This document shows, one piece after another, positions 35,587 through 48,100 of a stretch of 64,000 nt of DNA. A program made the translations under genes and the position numbers. The stretch comes from Arabidopsis thaliana. Taxonomy: Eukaryota > Streptophyta > Magnoliopsida > Brassicales > Brassicaceae. Within the stretch, counting starts at the first letter, position 1; the number at the start of each line of letters is the position of its first letter. The stretch is from the NCBI RefSeq assembly GCF_000001735.4, contig NC_003076.8, positions 2,480,001 to 2,544,000 on the forward strand. The letters are read 5' to 3'. Under the pieces are notes generated by a model that searched no databases, was not told the DNA's origin, and saw only the letters and a program-made list of their open reading frames with translations.

Positions 35587-36694
35587 TTACTTCCGGAGTA
35601 AATAGCGAGCCCGTTGGTTCGATTGCTTAACTCTGTAGTTGAGCTCATCAGCATTATCTTGAAGATGATCCAGTTCATTGGTTTGCCTGCGATTACAGTG
35701 TTGCCTTCAGAAACGAGAAAGCTCTTAGAGAATATGTATACATATAGAGAGACTTGATGGAAAACCTTTCGATTGCTGTTCCCATGTCCACTGCCATATT
35801 TTTCAACTCGCCAAGAAGAGCGCTTAAGTCGGTAAGGGCTTCATCTTGCTTTGCAATCTCCATTTGTTAACACAGCATGATATTTAGAATCTTGGTTAAC
35901 AAACAAAAAGAGACGACTTTTGAAACCCCAGAAGGAACATAAGAGAGAATCCGAACCTGTGTTTTCTGATAAGCATCAACGGCTTCAGGAAGTGTTTTTG
36001 ATTTTGGTTTGAGTGAAGGGTTCAGTCCCAGCTTTTCCCTAGTCTTTAAGTCGATAACTTTTCTCTTAGGTGAATCACCTGCTCAGGAAATATGAATAGC
36101 TAGATAAATTAATAAGCAAAAGACTCATTCCTTAGAAGTAAAGATCATCAACCAAAGAAGAATAAACCTTTGGTTATGACAGGGCCAGTTATAGAACGAG
36201 ACTTCTTTGGCTTCCAAGTCCTTGAAAAAACACCTCCGAGGCGTCCAAGAATCTTCTCACCCTGAAACCAAACAAAAAAAACATACAATAAAGATCATCC
36301 CCAAGAAAGAGATTGCAAAACACCTCTCTGGTCGTATGTGACTCACCCGAGAAAGATGATGATCGAGATCAACCGTCTTCTGGTGTGTTCTAGTAATTTG
36401 ATCTCCTTGTTCATTCAACATAACCAAAGTTTTAGAAGCATCACATCTAATCTCTTCAGCAACTTTCAAACACCCTTGTACGGTTTTCGTTGTTTCCTCA
36501 GAGTTATACACAGCGTAGCTCTCAAGTTCTTGAACCGTCTGGTTCTCTTTACCTCCCGAGGGCTTCAAGGATGAAGTGAATCTTTTCTCAACCTCCTTGT
36601 CATCATCATCATCATCAAAAGGGTTCAAACTGAAACTCTTAGCAGCCTCCTTCTCATCATCAAAAGGGTTCCAGCTGGAATTCTTAGGAGCCAT
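35587..36694 (-). CDS. SNAP29: SNAP29-type Qbc-SNARE
   Basis: SNAP25/29-family proteins supply two SNARE helices to membrane-fusion complexes, pairing with syntaxins and VAMPs. On the minus strand, exon 1 is about 36352-36694 with the ATG at 36694, followed by small exons (including 35766-35857), and the last exon is 35587-35686 ending GCTCGCTATTTACTCCGGAAG then TAA. The Qb helix lies around TTKTVQGCLKVAEEI and GDQITRTHQKTVDLDHHL; the Qc helix is DEALTDLSALLGELKNMA through LDHLQDNADELNYRVKQSN. The N-terminus has two NPF motifs (WNPFDD and LNPFDD), potential EH-domain ligands, followed by an aspartate run. There is no transmembrane segment and no clear central cysteine cluster, which fits SNAP29 rather than SNAP25. 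I recall At5g07880, about 250 aa. Confidence 0.9.
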
Positions 36695-37717
36695 AGAAGG
36701 TTCAGGGGAAATTCTACTGTATCAGAGAATCCAAAACTAAGAAAACAACTTCTCCTGCAGAAATCCAAAACTAAGATTGCTATTGATCCTTGATTCGAAA
36801 TTTACCAGAAGATACTGAACTTTGAAGTTGAAAAAAAGCAAGAACAAGTATTTATAACTGCTATCTCTTTTGATCAACGATCGATTCCTAAAAGATCAAT
36901 TTTCCAACAATCAAAGTAGACCTAAATCGACTTGGAAGATTACGAGAAGAAAGAAAAAAACGAATTAGTACCTGGAAATTGAAGTAGGATTGAGAGGTTC
37001 CGAGAGAGAAAGGTTGATAGGAAGAAGAGGCTTTAACGAGTTCAAATATTGGAGTCCGTTATAGAGGAAACTGGTGAGAAACCTTAGCAAAAAAACACAA
37101 TTGTTGAAAAAGAGTTTTCTTTTGTTCCTATTTATTTACTTTCTTGTATTAAACTATTTATCAATAAAATCTACCAAGAGTAATTATTTTTGTTTTCTTT
37201 TAGATAAAAGTACAGGTATCGTTAAAGAAAAAGAAAATGTATACAGATTTTATCAAAGCAACTTGATAAGAAAAATGTTTGAGATTTCAATTTATAAAGA
37301 GGAAAAGAACATAAGGTATGGAAGAATTGGTTGGAGATCAATTTTCAATTTGCTGCAGAGTAAATATTTAGAGACTTGTTAAGACATCAAAGAAAATGCA
37401 ATTATGTATTACCTTAGAACGACTTTTATTTCTAATGTTTGTTCCAAGCAATTTTTATGTACACTCAGAATAAAGAAAACATCAATCTCTAAAGCTAAAC
37501 TCTTAACCCAAACTTCTTTTGTTTGCGTCTCCAAACCTCTTCCAAGTCTCTGGATTTCTTCTGACTACCCTACCATTTGATTTCTATACAAATCAACATC
37601 CAAACTTGCAATCCGTCTTTCAATCACTCGAGCACTTTCCACACTCAGTTTCAACAGAAAACCCATGGATGAGACTCAGAAATGTGTGTAAAGGTAAACA
37701 TCAAAGCTCAAGACTTT
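36695..37717. promoter_or_regulatory. SNAP29 leader/promoter and 3' flank of the coiled-coil gene
   Basis: Both flanking genes are on the minus strand. The left part carries the SNAP29 leader, with a probable leader intron whose donor is CCAG|GTACT near 36970, and the right part is the 3' flank of the coiled-coil gene. The sequence is AT-rich and I see no further gene. Confidence 0.5.
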
Positions 37718-39493
37718 TCATAACCCAGGAAGAGGCAGCATTTCATTGGAAGCAGGCTTTTTTACATCTCTCTTGATCTTAACAACAGAGGAAAGAAAAG
37801 AGAGATTAGATTCCATTTTCACATATTCGACCAAAAACAAGGAAGCATTACATAAGTAGTACCTGTGCTTCTAGCTCGGATATTCTCTGTAATGATGCTT
37901 GTTCTATGCACACACGGCGATTGCGTTCCTCATCAAGCAAACATGTCATCTTATACCTTAATTCAGCCATTTCTTGTGTAAGGTCTTCTGCTTCTTCCTT
38001 CGCCTTCAGTTTCTCCTGTTTCAGTTCTTCCTGCACAAACCAACAACCGCAGGTATAACTAGTTGGATTCTGTAATGGTAACAAAGGAAGGAAATAGAGT
38101 TCTTCAGTTTTTCAAAAGTACTTTGAGTTGCTTTACAACATCTTCGTGCTGATGTATCTGTTTCCCCATACCCTCCACTTTATCAATCAAATTCACATTC
38201 TGAGAAAGTTCTAGTTTCTTCATGATAGCATCAAAACAATTGCTGTGAGACACAAAACCAACATTATTAGGGACGGGGATAACTCAATTTGATGACTTAA
38301 TAAATTAGCCTTAAACTGGAGCTTACCGAACTTCATTAGACACTGGAAGCACATGGCTCAGTTCAGCGAAGAAGCACATTGCATTTAGAGGCTGTTCATC
38401 TTCACTTTCTAACCGTTCTTTAGTACTTTGAAAGAAATCTTTGATACTCTTTTCAGAGGCAGTAAATTTCTCCCTCAGGTCTTCGTTTTGCTTTTCGATG
38501 TACTTGACATTCTCTTTTGCCCTTTGAGACTGAAACTGGGACTCTTCGATTATTCCTTTTAATTGATCTTTTTCTTGGATGCTTTCTTCTTGGATTTTCA
38601 TAGCGTCAAAGAGTGCTTGCTCCAACGCTGTTATATCAAGCTTCATGCTTTCTATTTCGCACAAGGACTCTAATGTTAAGGACGAGATGGTCTCTTCCAG
38701 TTTCTCCAATGTAAGAGACGAACACTGTAGTTCTATTTCCTTGCTCTCGAGTTCTTGCAACAACAACAAATGCTCGGATTTAGACATACACAACTCATCT
38801 CTTAAAGAGTTAACTTCTTCTTCCAGATTCCTTGATTCAGCCAATTTGAACTCAAGATCGTGCAGATGTTCATTGAGATAATTCACTTCCTTGCTTCTGA
38901 AAATTAGTTGATCCCGCAAGTAATCTACAAGGCGAAGATTAATATATGCTGAAACATATTATTATTAGTTCAGAAAAATCAAGACTGGTTGGCTTAAATA
39001 GAAAATTACCAATTTCCTTATAGCAATTCAATAATTCTTTCTCCATCATCTGAATTCTTGCTGTGTCTTCTAAGCGAGATTCAGATAATGACTTCGTGTG
39101 AAGTTCCAACCTCTGCGGTGAAGAGAAGATTAAGGTCCGAAAACTCAACCAACAGAATGAGAAAATACTTTCCCTGAATTGCTCATATTAAACAAGGAGA
39201 AGAAGACTACTCTGACTAGTTCAATACTATGGGGCTGTGATTCTCTCAGCAAGTCCTTTTGTTTCCTTAGCTGCCAATAACAAATCAAAGAGCACAAAAC
39301 AAAACAGAAATCAACTTCAGCAATCTAAGAGTCAGAAACTACCTTATAATGAGCATAGCAATGAAGTGTTTACCTCCCTGCGTGTAGTCCCAATCTGCAA
39401 AAGATCTTCAACATCAAACGAGTTCTCACAATCACTTCTGGAACTACACGCCGAGCTACTGCTTCCCGAGAAACTCCCCGAGCTACTCGACAT
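37718..39493 (-). CDS. Long coiled-coil protein (myosin heavy chain-like)
   Basis: The minus-strand start at 39493 opens a Ser-rich N-terminus (SSSSGSFSGSSSSACSSRSD), exon 39374-39493. Further exons encode heptad-rich helix: LRKQKDLLRESQPHSIELVR, LELHTKSLSESRLEDTARIQ, the long exon about 38327-38930 (KSEHLLLLQELESKEIELQC and beyond), and EELKQEKLKAKEEAEDLTQE. The last exon ends KKPASNEMLPLPGL with the stop at 37718-37720. There is no motor or enzyme domain; 'myosin heavy chain-related' only reflects the coiled coil. It probably has a scaffold role, otherwise unknown. I recall At5g07890. A 5' UTR intron is likely at 39513-39912. Confidence 0.82.
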
Positions 39494-40187
39494 TTAGAGA
39501 CAAAAATCACCACTGCAAAGGCAATGAATCATTAGCACCAATAACCTATAGAAACACTTTCTACAACTAACTTCAAACGAATCCAAGTTTTCATTCCCTA
39601 AATCAAATCAGATTTTTCTTTCAGTTTATCTTTCCACGGAAATCAAATTAGGCTATAAAAACACTTACAACAACTAAATGAAGAACTAGAGAAGACGTCA
39701 ACTTCACAGGTCCAATTATTCATAAAATTAGATGAAAGCCTTGATGCTTCTACTCGATTCCTTTGAAGTAATTGGGGAAAACAGTACTACACACACCACT
39801 AGATAGCCAATTTCAACAACGAAGGATAAAAATTGCAACCACAAAAGAAAAAGCGAACACGAGAATAAAATTGATGAGCGTACACACGAATACAAGCCCA
39901 GGAAACGTTTACCTTCGCAGCTCAATCCCTCTCTGAGATAATTCCGACGGCGAATTTGCCGGAGAAATGATGTTTGAATTTGATGATCCTCCAAAAAAAA
40001 AAAATGTCTCTCGGTTTCTTCGAAGCGATGCCAGCCCAGATAAGTAAAAATGACTCTCTGCTTTGTTTAAAAAACAAAACCCGGTCAATTCCGGTCGGGT
40101 CGGTTCGGGTCAAACTAGTTATTATTTCGGATTTGGTTTATGTACTGTGAGAGTGAGAGATTTTTAGTAAGCAATCCCTCTCTAGTA
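39494..40187. promoter_or_regulatory. Compact bidirectional promoter
   Basis: The coiled-coil gene (-) and the mTERF gene (+) diverge from here. After its leader exon and intron (39513-39912), the likely shared promoter is only about 39990-40150. It includes a C/G-richer stretch around 40080-40110 with repeated CGGT/GGTCGG. No coding feature is seen. Confidence 0.55.
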
Positions 40188-41405
40188 ATGGCGGTCGCAA
40201 TACCTCAAGCCACTTCTCTTACGAACCTCGTCTTCCTCACGAAATTAATCCCACGAGGAAGCTTCACCACCATACTACCTAAGCATCATCGGAAACCAAT
40301 CTTCGTATTCTCTCTCCAGACTCAATTTTCTTCTCCAGTAACCACACTCACCTCCAAAAACCCTAAAGATGATGAGCAACAGCAAAAACTCTCCTTCACC
40401 CTCAACTACCTTATCGACTCATGTGGACTATCTCCAGATTCCGCCACCGTAGCCTCTCGTAAGCTCTTACTAGATTCACCAGAACGACCCAACACAGTTC
40501 TCAACCTTCTTCGTGACCATGGATTCACCACAGCTCAAATCTCATCTCTCGTCAAGAAACGTCCTGTTCTCTTATTAGCCAATGCTGAATCTGTCCTCCT
40601 CCCGAAACTCAGCTTCTTTCTCTCAATTGGTGTCTCAAAATCTTTACTTGCTCGAACTTTAGCTTCTGATCCAACCATTTTGACTAGATCCCTTGTTAAT
40701 CAGCTTATCCCTTCTTACAATTTCCTTAAAAGCGTTCTTGATTCCGATGAGAAGATTGTGGCGGCGTTGCGGAGGACGACTTGGGTTTTCCTTGAGGATC
40801 ACACTAAGAACCTTGTCCCAAACATCAACTATATGGCGGAGACTGGTGTTCCTGAGAAATGTATCAAGCTGCTTCTCACGCATTTTCCTGAAGCTGTGAT
40901 GCAGAAGAACCATGAGTTCCAAGCAATTGCTAAGCAAGCTCAAGAGATGGGGTTCAATCCTCAAAAATCAACATTTGTGTTGGCCATTCATGCTCTCTCT
41001 GGGAAAGGAAACAAATCGATATGGGACAAATGTTTTGAGGTTTATCAGAGATGGGGATGGTCGGAAGATGATATCATGTGTGCGTTCAAGAAGCACCCTC
41101 ATTGTATGATGTTGTCTGAGAGGAAGATTAACAGAACGATGGAATATTTTGTGAATGAGATGAATATGGCGCCTAGATCGATCGCACAGTGTCCAGTGGT
41201 GCTCTTCTTCAGCCTTGAGAAGAGGATTATCCCGAGGTGTTCGGTTACTAAGGTTTTGGTATCGAACGGGCTTGTGAAAGAGGATTGGAGCTTGACGTCT
41301 TTGTTGGTTCCAGTGGAGAAAGTGTTCTTGGAGAAGCTCGTGATCAAGTACGAAGAGGAGTTGCCTGAGTTGATGAATCTGTATCTAGGATGCACCAAAC
41401 TCTGA
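40188..41405 (+). CDS. mTERF-family organellar protein, intronless
   Basis: mTERF proteins bind nucleic acid in mitochondria or chloroplasts and act in organellar transcription, splicing or translation. The ATG at 40188 gives 405 aa with no intron; an upstream in-frame ATG at 40140 would add 16 residues, but MAVAIPQATSLTNLVF looks like the natural transit-peptide start. The first 60 residues are basic and Ser/Thr-rich without acids, as expected for an organellar targeting sequence. Then come several mTERF repeats of about 30 residues, for example SRKLLLDSPERPNTVLNLLR, ISSLVKKRPVLLLANAESVL, LARTLASDPTILTRSLVNQL and AQCPVVLFFSLEKRIIPR, each with the proline-containing helical pattern. I recall At5g07900. 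Mitochondrion versus chloroplast cannot be decided by eye. Confidence 0.93.
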   Translation: MAVAIPQATSLTNLVFLTKLIPRGSFTTILPKHHRKPIFVFSLQTQFSSPVTTLTSKNPKDDEQQQKLSFTLNYLIDSCGLSPDSATVASRKLLLDSPERPNTVLNLLRDHGFTTAQISSLVKKRPVLLLANAESVLLPKLSFFLSIGVSKSLLARTLASDPTILTRSLVNQLIPSYNFLKSVLDSDEKIVAALRRTTWVFLEDHTKNLVPNINYMAETGVPEKCIKLLLTHFPEAVMQKNHEFQAIAKQAQEMGFNPQKSTFVLAIHALSGKGNKSIWDKCFEVYQRWGWSEDDIMCAFKKHPHCMMLSERKINRTMEYFVNEMNMAPRSIAQCPVVLFFSLEKRIIPRCSVTKVLVSNGLVKEDWSLTSLLVPVEKVFLEKLVIKYEEELPELMNLYLGCTKL

Positions 41406-41936
41406 GCTTTTGTTTTTGACTGTTTTCATTATCAAATGTCAGATGCTGAGAGACATGAATCTTTGTGAAAAGAGTCTAGTGTGTAATCCAATTTTGGTAG
41501 TGAAAGGAAAGCTGATTAGCAAGCCCAACGTGTGTTTTAAAGACAGAACAATTGAAGACTTGCATGTAGAAGTAGAATCGTCATCTCAATATAAGGGCCA
41601 AAGCCAAGAATCGGTCTGCCTATATGATTTGTATACACACACGCACATATACATATACAGACACGCCTTGATAGAGTATACAAACGTACATATGTATGTG
41701 TTCATAAGAATTGGTGTGACAGTAACAGAGATTCTAAATCTTGCAGACGAGAGAAAGAGAGAGAGAGAGTTTTACAACAATATTTCTTACACGAAACGAT
41801 GATCCTCATTCACCGAACCGACCTGCAAAAAACGAATATTTTATCATCAGTGAGGAATAATACATAGAGACTAATACCAAATCTATCTGCACTAGTCTAA
41901 ATGAACTTACAAAGTAAGGAGATGTGAAGACAGTTT
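41406..41936. other. Convergent 3' flank with microsatellites
   Basis: The mTERF and LRR genes end towards each other. The spacer has a CA/TA-rich run near 41635-41665 and a GA-rich tract at 41750-41769. The open frame in this region has no recognisable domain. Confidence 0.6.
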
Positions 41937-43769
41937 TCATTTATCAACGCCTACATCAAGTGCTTTAGAGCCCATCATCACATTCGAATCGATTTGCTTA
42001 TCAAATTTCTTCTTTCTCCTCTCTTCAAAGTCTTGGTATCCTTCCATCTATCCATTTTTATATAAATGTATGTTACACAAAACCCAATTCAAACAAACAA
42101 CTTTAAAAAGTGTTCTTTCGAGGTTATGGATTATTGAATTACCAGCTGAAACTGATCCATGGAAATAGGATTGTTATGCAAAGAAAGGTTTTGCAGACTC
42201 TTGCAATGTATCAGCAATCCATCTGGAATCTGGAAAACAACAAGTGTTACAGATTTCAAAGGAAGAAGATAGTGATTCAATAAACCCAAAAACAAAAAAA
42301 AACACATTTCAATCTGTTTACCTGGTTCACTTGATTATTGTCTAAGGAAAGCGACTTTAACTGAATCAGATTGCAGAGTGATGCAGGAAGCTCTTCAACA
42401 ACGTTATCTGCAAGGCTATCCCGAATCACGATTAAGCTTTGGAGAAGAAACAACCAGAGGAATGTCCAGAACAAAATGTCAATAGAAAAAAACATAACAC
42501 TTGTTTCCTAAAGAGTTTTGATGTTTCTGAATCACCTAACAAAAATGGGGGATAAAAAGAAACAGAATCTAAAGAGCGAAACTAGAAACATACCATTAGC
42601 CTGTACTTCTTCTAAAGAAGCACAGCTCCCTACTGATTCAGGAAGGGATTTCAATCTGTTATTTGAGACATTCAACAGCAGTAGCTGCATTTGATTAGAG
42701 AAAGCTTGTTAATTATTTCAGGGAGATCCTAGAGCTATGCTTTGGTAAATGAAGTCACTTACATTGCGGAGACTACCAATAGTATCGGGCAAGTATATGA
42801 GCATATTTCTTGAGATTGATAGTTGCTCAAGCCTTACCAACTGGCCCACTGGAAAGCAAGAAAAATATATGAATACGAACCGTAATAGGACACAAGTTGT
42901 TTTAAAATTAACAAATAGTGTACTTGTATCAAAGAGCATCTTACATTCATCAGGCAAACAGCTGATGCGGTTTCCATCAAGCATCAAAACTTTGAGAGAT
43001 TGAAGCTTCCCTAGATTCCCCGGAAGGCGCTCAACTAGATTATCAGCTATTAACTGCCAAAAGTCAGCATGATGGGAAAGAGTCAAAATCCACAGAGAAA
43101 GTACCAACTAGCATTCCATTGAGTCAAATACTGTGATCATAGCTAATACAAGATACGACGAAATATGCAGATAATGTACACAGAGAGGCAAAGTTTCCTC
43201 ACCAGACGCTGCATATTGATTAACTTGCTGATTTCTCCAGGAACATCAGCTGCATAAATATGGTCAAATACAAAGTCCCTCAGCTATTACTCTTAACACG
43301 TCAATGAAGAAAGAAATCAAAATGAAGCAGAAGGCATACCAATCTTATTGTGTGTTAGATCAAGTGTTCGCACTGCTCTCTCCATTTCAATCACTTCATC
43401 AGGAAATGTCTACTCAACAAAACAAATCAAAAAAACAGAAAATTCACCAATCAAGAGATAATCAGCCAATCCAGTCTTAACAAAACCCTAGAACAAATTC
43501 GTATGCTGCATTGATGACACAATCACAAAGTTCAGTGCTTTTCGTCTCTATCAATCATTCAAACAAGAGACAATAACAACAACACACATAGAATAAACAT
43601 CTCTACAAAGTCATATAGACAGATAGAAACAAGTTTGTCAATCAATTCCAAGTGGAGACAAGTATACCTTCAATTTGGAGTCGCGGAGACCAACAATGCC
43701 TGTAGATCGCCAGCGTGAGATCCGATTAGCCTTTGAACCACCAGCTGTATTGCTCGCGCAACACCCCAT
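41937..43769 (-). CDS. Leucine-rich repeat protein with N-terminal acylation signal
   Basis: The minus-strand ATG at 43769 starts MGCCASNTAGGSK. Gly-2 with Cys-3 and Cys-4 is a classic N-myristoylation plus palmitoylation signal for plasma-membrane attachment. Exons over 42150-43430 encode short LRRs of the LPxxLxxLxxLxxLxLxxNxI type: VERLPGNLGKLQSLKVLMLD then GNRISCLPDE, LVRLEQLSISRNMLIYLPDT, and VEELPASLCNLIQLKSLSLD then NNQVNQ. The last exon encodes MEGYQDFEERRKKKFDKQID and ends in TGA at 41937-41939. There is no signal peptide, transmembrane segment or kinase domain, so it is an intracellular LRR protein of the SHOC2/LRRC57 type. I recall At5g07910. Partners unknown. Confidence 0.88.
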
Positions 43770-45196
43770 TTTTGTGTTTCCGATTCTTCGCCGATCGTCG
43801 CAGTAGATTTCGATTAGATGATTTATATAAATAATGAAGAAATCTCAGATACCCAGAGAAAGTTTCAAAGTAATCTGATTGCTAAAAGAGATGGCTTTTG
43901 GGGTCAAAATTTGGTTTTTGAGGTTTAGGTGAGGGTCAAGGTCTCTGTCTCGCTCGCGGGTTATATAGAAAGAAAGCCAAATTCGTCCCCAAAAACAGAA
44001 AAATATAATTTGGAAAAGTAAAAAGACCCTAAATTTGATAAAAGTGCTTAGCTTTGGAAACTCGAAGATCGGTAAGAAATCAAAATCAAAATCATTTCGA
44101 GCCCCAAGACTCAAATACTATTGAGTCAATGAACTAAACTTCAGATTTTATCTTGGTATTGGTGATCCCACTAATCAAATCGAGGGAAATTTCAGATATC
44201 TATGTTACCAAAGACTCATTTTTGAAGTACTTAAACTTGTCTTCTGACCACATTACCTGTCTTGTTTCTTACATAACCTCTTACCTTTCAATCATACCTA
44301 AACATTTTGTTTGCAAAATCTTTCTTTTAGTGGTTCTATTTTTAAAACTTTCGTTGTTAAACGTCTTTTTCTTGGTTCTAAACTTCTAACTAATGATAGT
44401 GTTGTTAAACCAACGTATATATGATATTAACCAGAAAAATGGCTTGTTTTATTACAAGAAAACGAGGTTTCTTTTGATATATAGCCCCTTCCTCAAGCAA
44501 CAGCATGGTCGGACTAATTTTTTTTTTTCTTTTCCATTTATTTTATTCTCATACCCATCTCGTTAAATTTCAAACCAAAAACACTAATAACTCAAATTCG
44601 AAACCGACCAGTCAACCAAGTTATGAAGTTGATGTGAAAAGCCAAAATGTGAAGTCTTTTGACTTGATATCGTTTGTATTATATACTGAATATCAAAGAA
44701 CTCAGCCCATAATTTCAAAAGTTTTATGAATGGTAAACATTAGGAACAAACACGCAGCAAAAAGAACAGGAAGTAAGAAGCCTAATAATACTATTTCTAG
44801 AAAATAATCACAAATTAAGAACATGGTTCATCTATATGTACATACATGATTCTTCTCAAAATTCTATTTGATATAGAAAAGGAACCCATAATAATAAAAT
44901 ATGAGAAAGACAGAGATAATTAAACACGTTTTGCTTTCATTCACTATGAGAACAGCCAAAAATCTAGGAACCAGATTCCAATTTTTGGTTCCTTTTTCCT
45001 ACTTCCACACAGAACCCGCTTTGTCAATCAGCGGATTTCGATCTTCAAGACTTTTTAACATTCCCTTCATTAGGCAGAGGTACAAGATATGTAAAATACA
45101 CGCATTTGTAAATATTTGTAACTAACCAGTGATGATTGATTGGTTGTTGAAGAGGGAAGGTTTTGTCTTCTGTCTTTTCTTTTTTTTTCCCCTGTT
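43770..45196. promoter_or_regulatory. LRR gene promoter and DGK1 3' flank
   Basis: About 1.4 kb. The left end holds the leader and promoter of the minus-strand LRR gene. The remainder is AT-rich, and the right end is the DGK1 3' UTR. Small ORFs here have no domain and I do not call them. Confidence 0.5.
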
Positions 45197-48100
45197 TTAA
45201 GTTAGCCGTAGAGCCATTTCTTGAAGCAGCGTTCGTTTCTGAGAAGCGTTTATCACTTGATTGGTTTCTGCATTCTCTAGAACATCTGTGATTATAGCTG
45301 CTGCGTGACCCAGTGGCTCTTCCGCGGCTCTCTTTAGCATGAAAGCCTGGTGCAAGTGAAGGTAAGTGAGAAAACTAAAAACAGTTTCACAAAAAATGGT
45401 TCGAGCTTTTAGAGGAGTTAAGAAAAAACAGAAGACCACAAACTTTTACAATCTAGTGCAACTTTTTCTCAGTAGAAAACTTGATTTGAATCCAGAATCT
45501 AAGTTAGGGAAATGGAGAGAAGAACCTGGCCATGGTGCGATATGGTTAAGGTACATGGTTGCTGATTCCAAGGCTCTCCATCAATTTGCACTGGTAAAGG
45601 CGCACAAAGTTGTATCTTGACTGCTGACCCTTGAGCTAGCCTTCTCGCACGAGACAACCCGACCTGAAGATGTGAAAACAAAACAAAAATCAATTTATGT
45701 TAGTTTTTAGGTTACCAGTCAAATGTATACAAATAAGACATAAGAGTACAAATATAACCTGAAGTTTCCCAAGGTGCCATGTCCCAGATATACTCACAAC
45801 TTCAACTATCTTGTCGTGCATCGATTGCGGATCAAAGTTTTCATATGTTTCATCTTCATTCTGCCATAAATCCACCCCTCCCATGTAACTTCCAATGTTT
45901 GCAACCAGTATTCCTTCCGCATCCTTCAGAGATTTAGCATAGAGAAGTTAGAGCATTAATTATCATGCGGGTCGTATCTGTAAGGTATCTGTGACTCACC
46001 TCAGGAACCTCGATGTCAACACCATCCACCTCAACTCGAACTTGCCAAGGGAAATCTTCGAATGTTCTGTCCATTATACTCCTTGCACCTTCTCTGGCAT
46101 AGAGGACTTTGTTCATAAACTGCACATGGAGACCATTCAAATATCAGTTTCATGGACTAAAGGATTAACCATACAGCTTCTCTACAATATATGCCAGTTA
46201 TATCATGATTGTGAAATATAGAAATACAGTTTTCCTGAGGTTATATCAAAATTTTATCAATTAATGTTCATTTGGTTACCTGGCTATAAAATCTCTCTGG
46301 ATTCTCCTCCCGTAGATTGTGAATCTCAAGGGCAACCTTAGCATCACACCCAACCCCTGTTAAGATTAGCAAAGTTAGCAACAATTTATAGGCTATGGGT
46401 TCAAGATAGCAGTCATATCATTTACAAGGGTAATATACACAACGGGAATGGTTCAAACCATTCTTCATGAATTTATTTAAAGAATCTATCATTATACAAT
46501 TTTAATTTATATAGACTTTAAATGCAAACTGCCGTGTTAAATTGTAAATAATTTTAACCCCGAGATAAGTCTTGATAAGAGTAATATATACGGGACAAAA
46601 GTTGCAAACAGAACTAAAGGACTCTGGATACAAATGAAACTGCCCCACTACTTCGACGATTAGCAACCTCACATATAATTGAAATTATATCGAAAGCAAA
46701 GCTGTGAAGGTTTTCACCTAGAGGTTTTGAATTTAACTGACCTATATAATTGTTCATATATTTTGGCGGCTGGAGTTGCTTTCCTTGTTGATTCAGAATC
46801 GATACTTTCCAACGATCAAGGACAGTGACTGCAGCATGCTCTATGTTCTGTAATACTGTCGACAAGCCTCCTTGTCTCTCAACAGAACCCAAACCACCAC
46901 CCCAATTTAATACTCGGGATAGATCATTCCCGGTTCCAGCAGGCAGTATAGCAACTGCAGGAGGAGAAATAAAATTCTGTTTCTCTATGGCATCTAATAC
47001 CCAACCAGCGGTGCCATCTCCACCACAAACAAGAACTCTAAAGTGAGGAACCTTCCTGAAGAGAAAAAGTCCCACTTCTGGTCCCTGCACTGAACTCAAT
47101 TCAAATACCTGCAAGAAACGGCTCGCGTCAATAAACTTTAAAGACTACAGATTAAGAAAATGCATTGAAAATGTCCACAGAATCAGATTTAAGTCTGTGA
47201 CGAGTTTTCAAGGCAGTATACTCTACCTGCACAGGATTTAGATGAAGATGAAGACGTTGACGAAGGGAATCACCTCGTTGAGCACCACTCTTTTTGTTAA
47301 TAAAAACCAACAACGGTCTTGCATCTGAAGGCAAATCAGCTAGTTCATACTTAAGTTTCGACCTTAGTGCATGATATTCCTTCTGACCAAAAGACCCGGT
47401 TCTTTTAACACTCGGCTTCTTTTCCAGCTTGCCATTGCTGTCACTGTCCCCGTTAGAAGAATCCCCATTCATAACGCTGATAGAATTTTCCAGTACGGCA
47501 TGAGCGCCATTAACAGTTGGACCTGTATCAGCTGTGCTTTCTGTGGATTCATCGCAATTGCTACCACTATTACCAGTGTCAGCTGAAGTTTCATTAGTTT
47601 GCTTGTATTTTTTGCTTTGAATCCTGATACTGGCAAGGGCGGTAGATGCAAGTTCGTTAGCACCATGAGTGATTGAGCTCAGAAATCCTCCAGAGGGATT
47701 CCGCGTCAATTCCTTAACGTAGAGTGGGCACAATATTAACCTTCTAAGCGGGCCTAAATCACAAATGTCACCAGTTTCATTTGACATGTTACTGTGACAG
47801 TCAACGTGCACAAGACGTTGACACCACAAGCAGCACCATATAGGAGAACCCCCAAGAAAGGAGCTACTACATGACTCGTCACAGTAGCTACAAAACGAGG
47901 AGTCATCAGTCTGATCAGCCCCTTCTGTCCACCGCACTGCCCACTGGTGCACCACATGCTCAAATCCAACCATGGAGACACATTTGCAATCTTTTGGCGC
48001 ACTTGAAGAACAGTTAAAATGTGCTGCTGCTCCACAGATTGTGCACCTGTGGAAAAAACTTTCTGAAGCTACAATTGCCTGAGATGGCGACATGGACTTC

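Noticed and set aside
40140..40187. Longer mTERF start at 40140
   Set aside because: The extra residues are acidic and unlike a transit peptide, whereas the ATG at 40188 gives a typical basic, Ser/Thr-rich targeting sequence.
44505..45125. Two 74-codon open frames between the LRR gene and DGK1
   Set aside because: AT-rich composition, no domain, no splice or promoter context; expected by chance.
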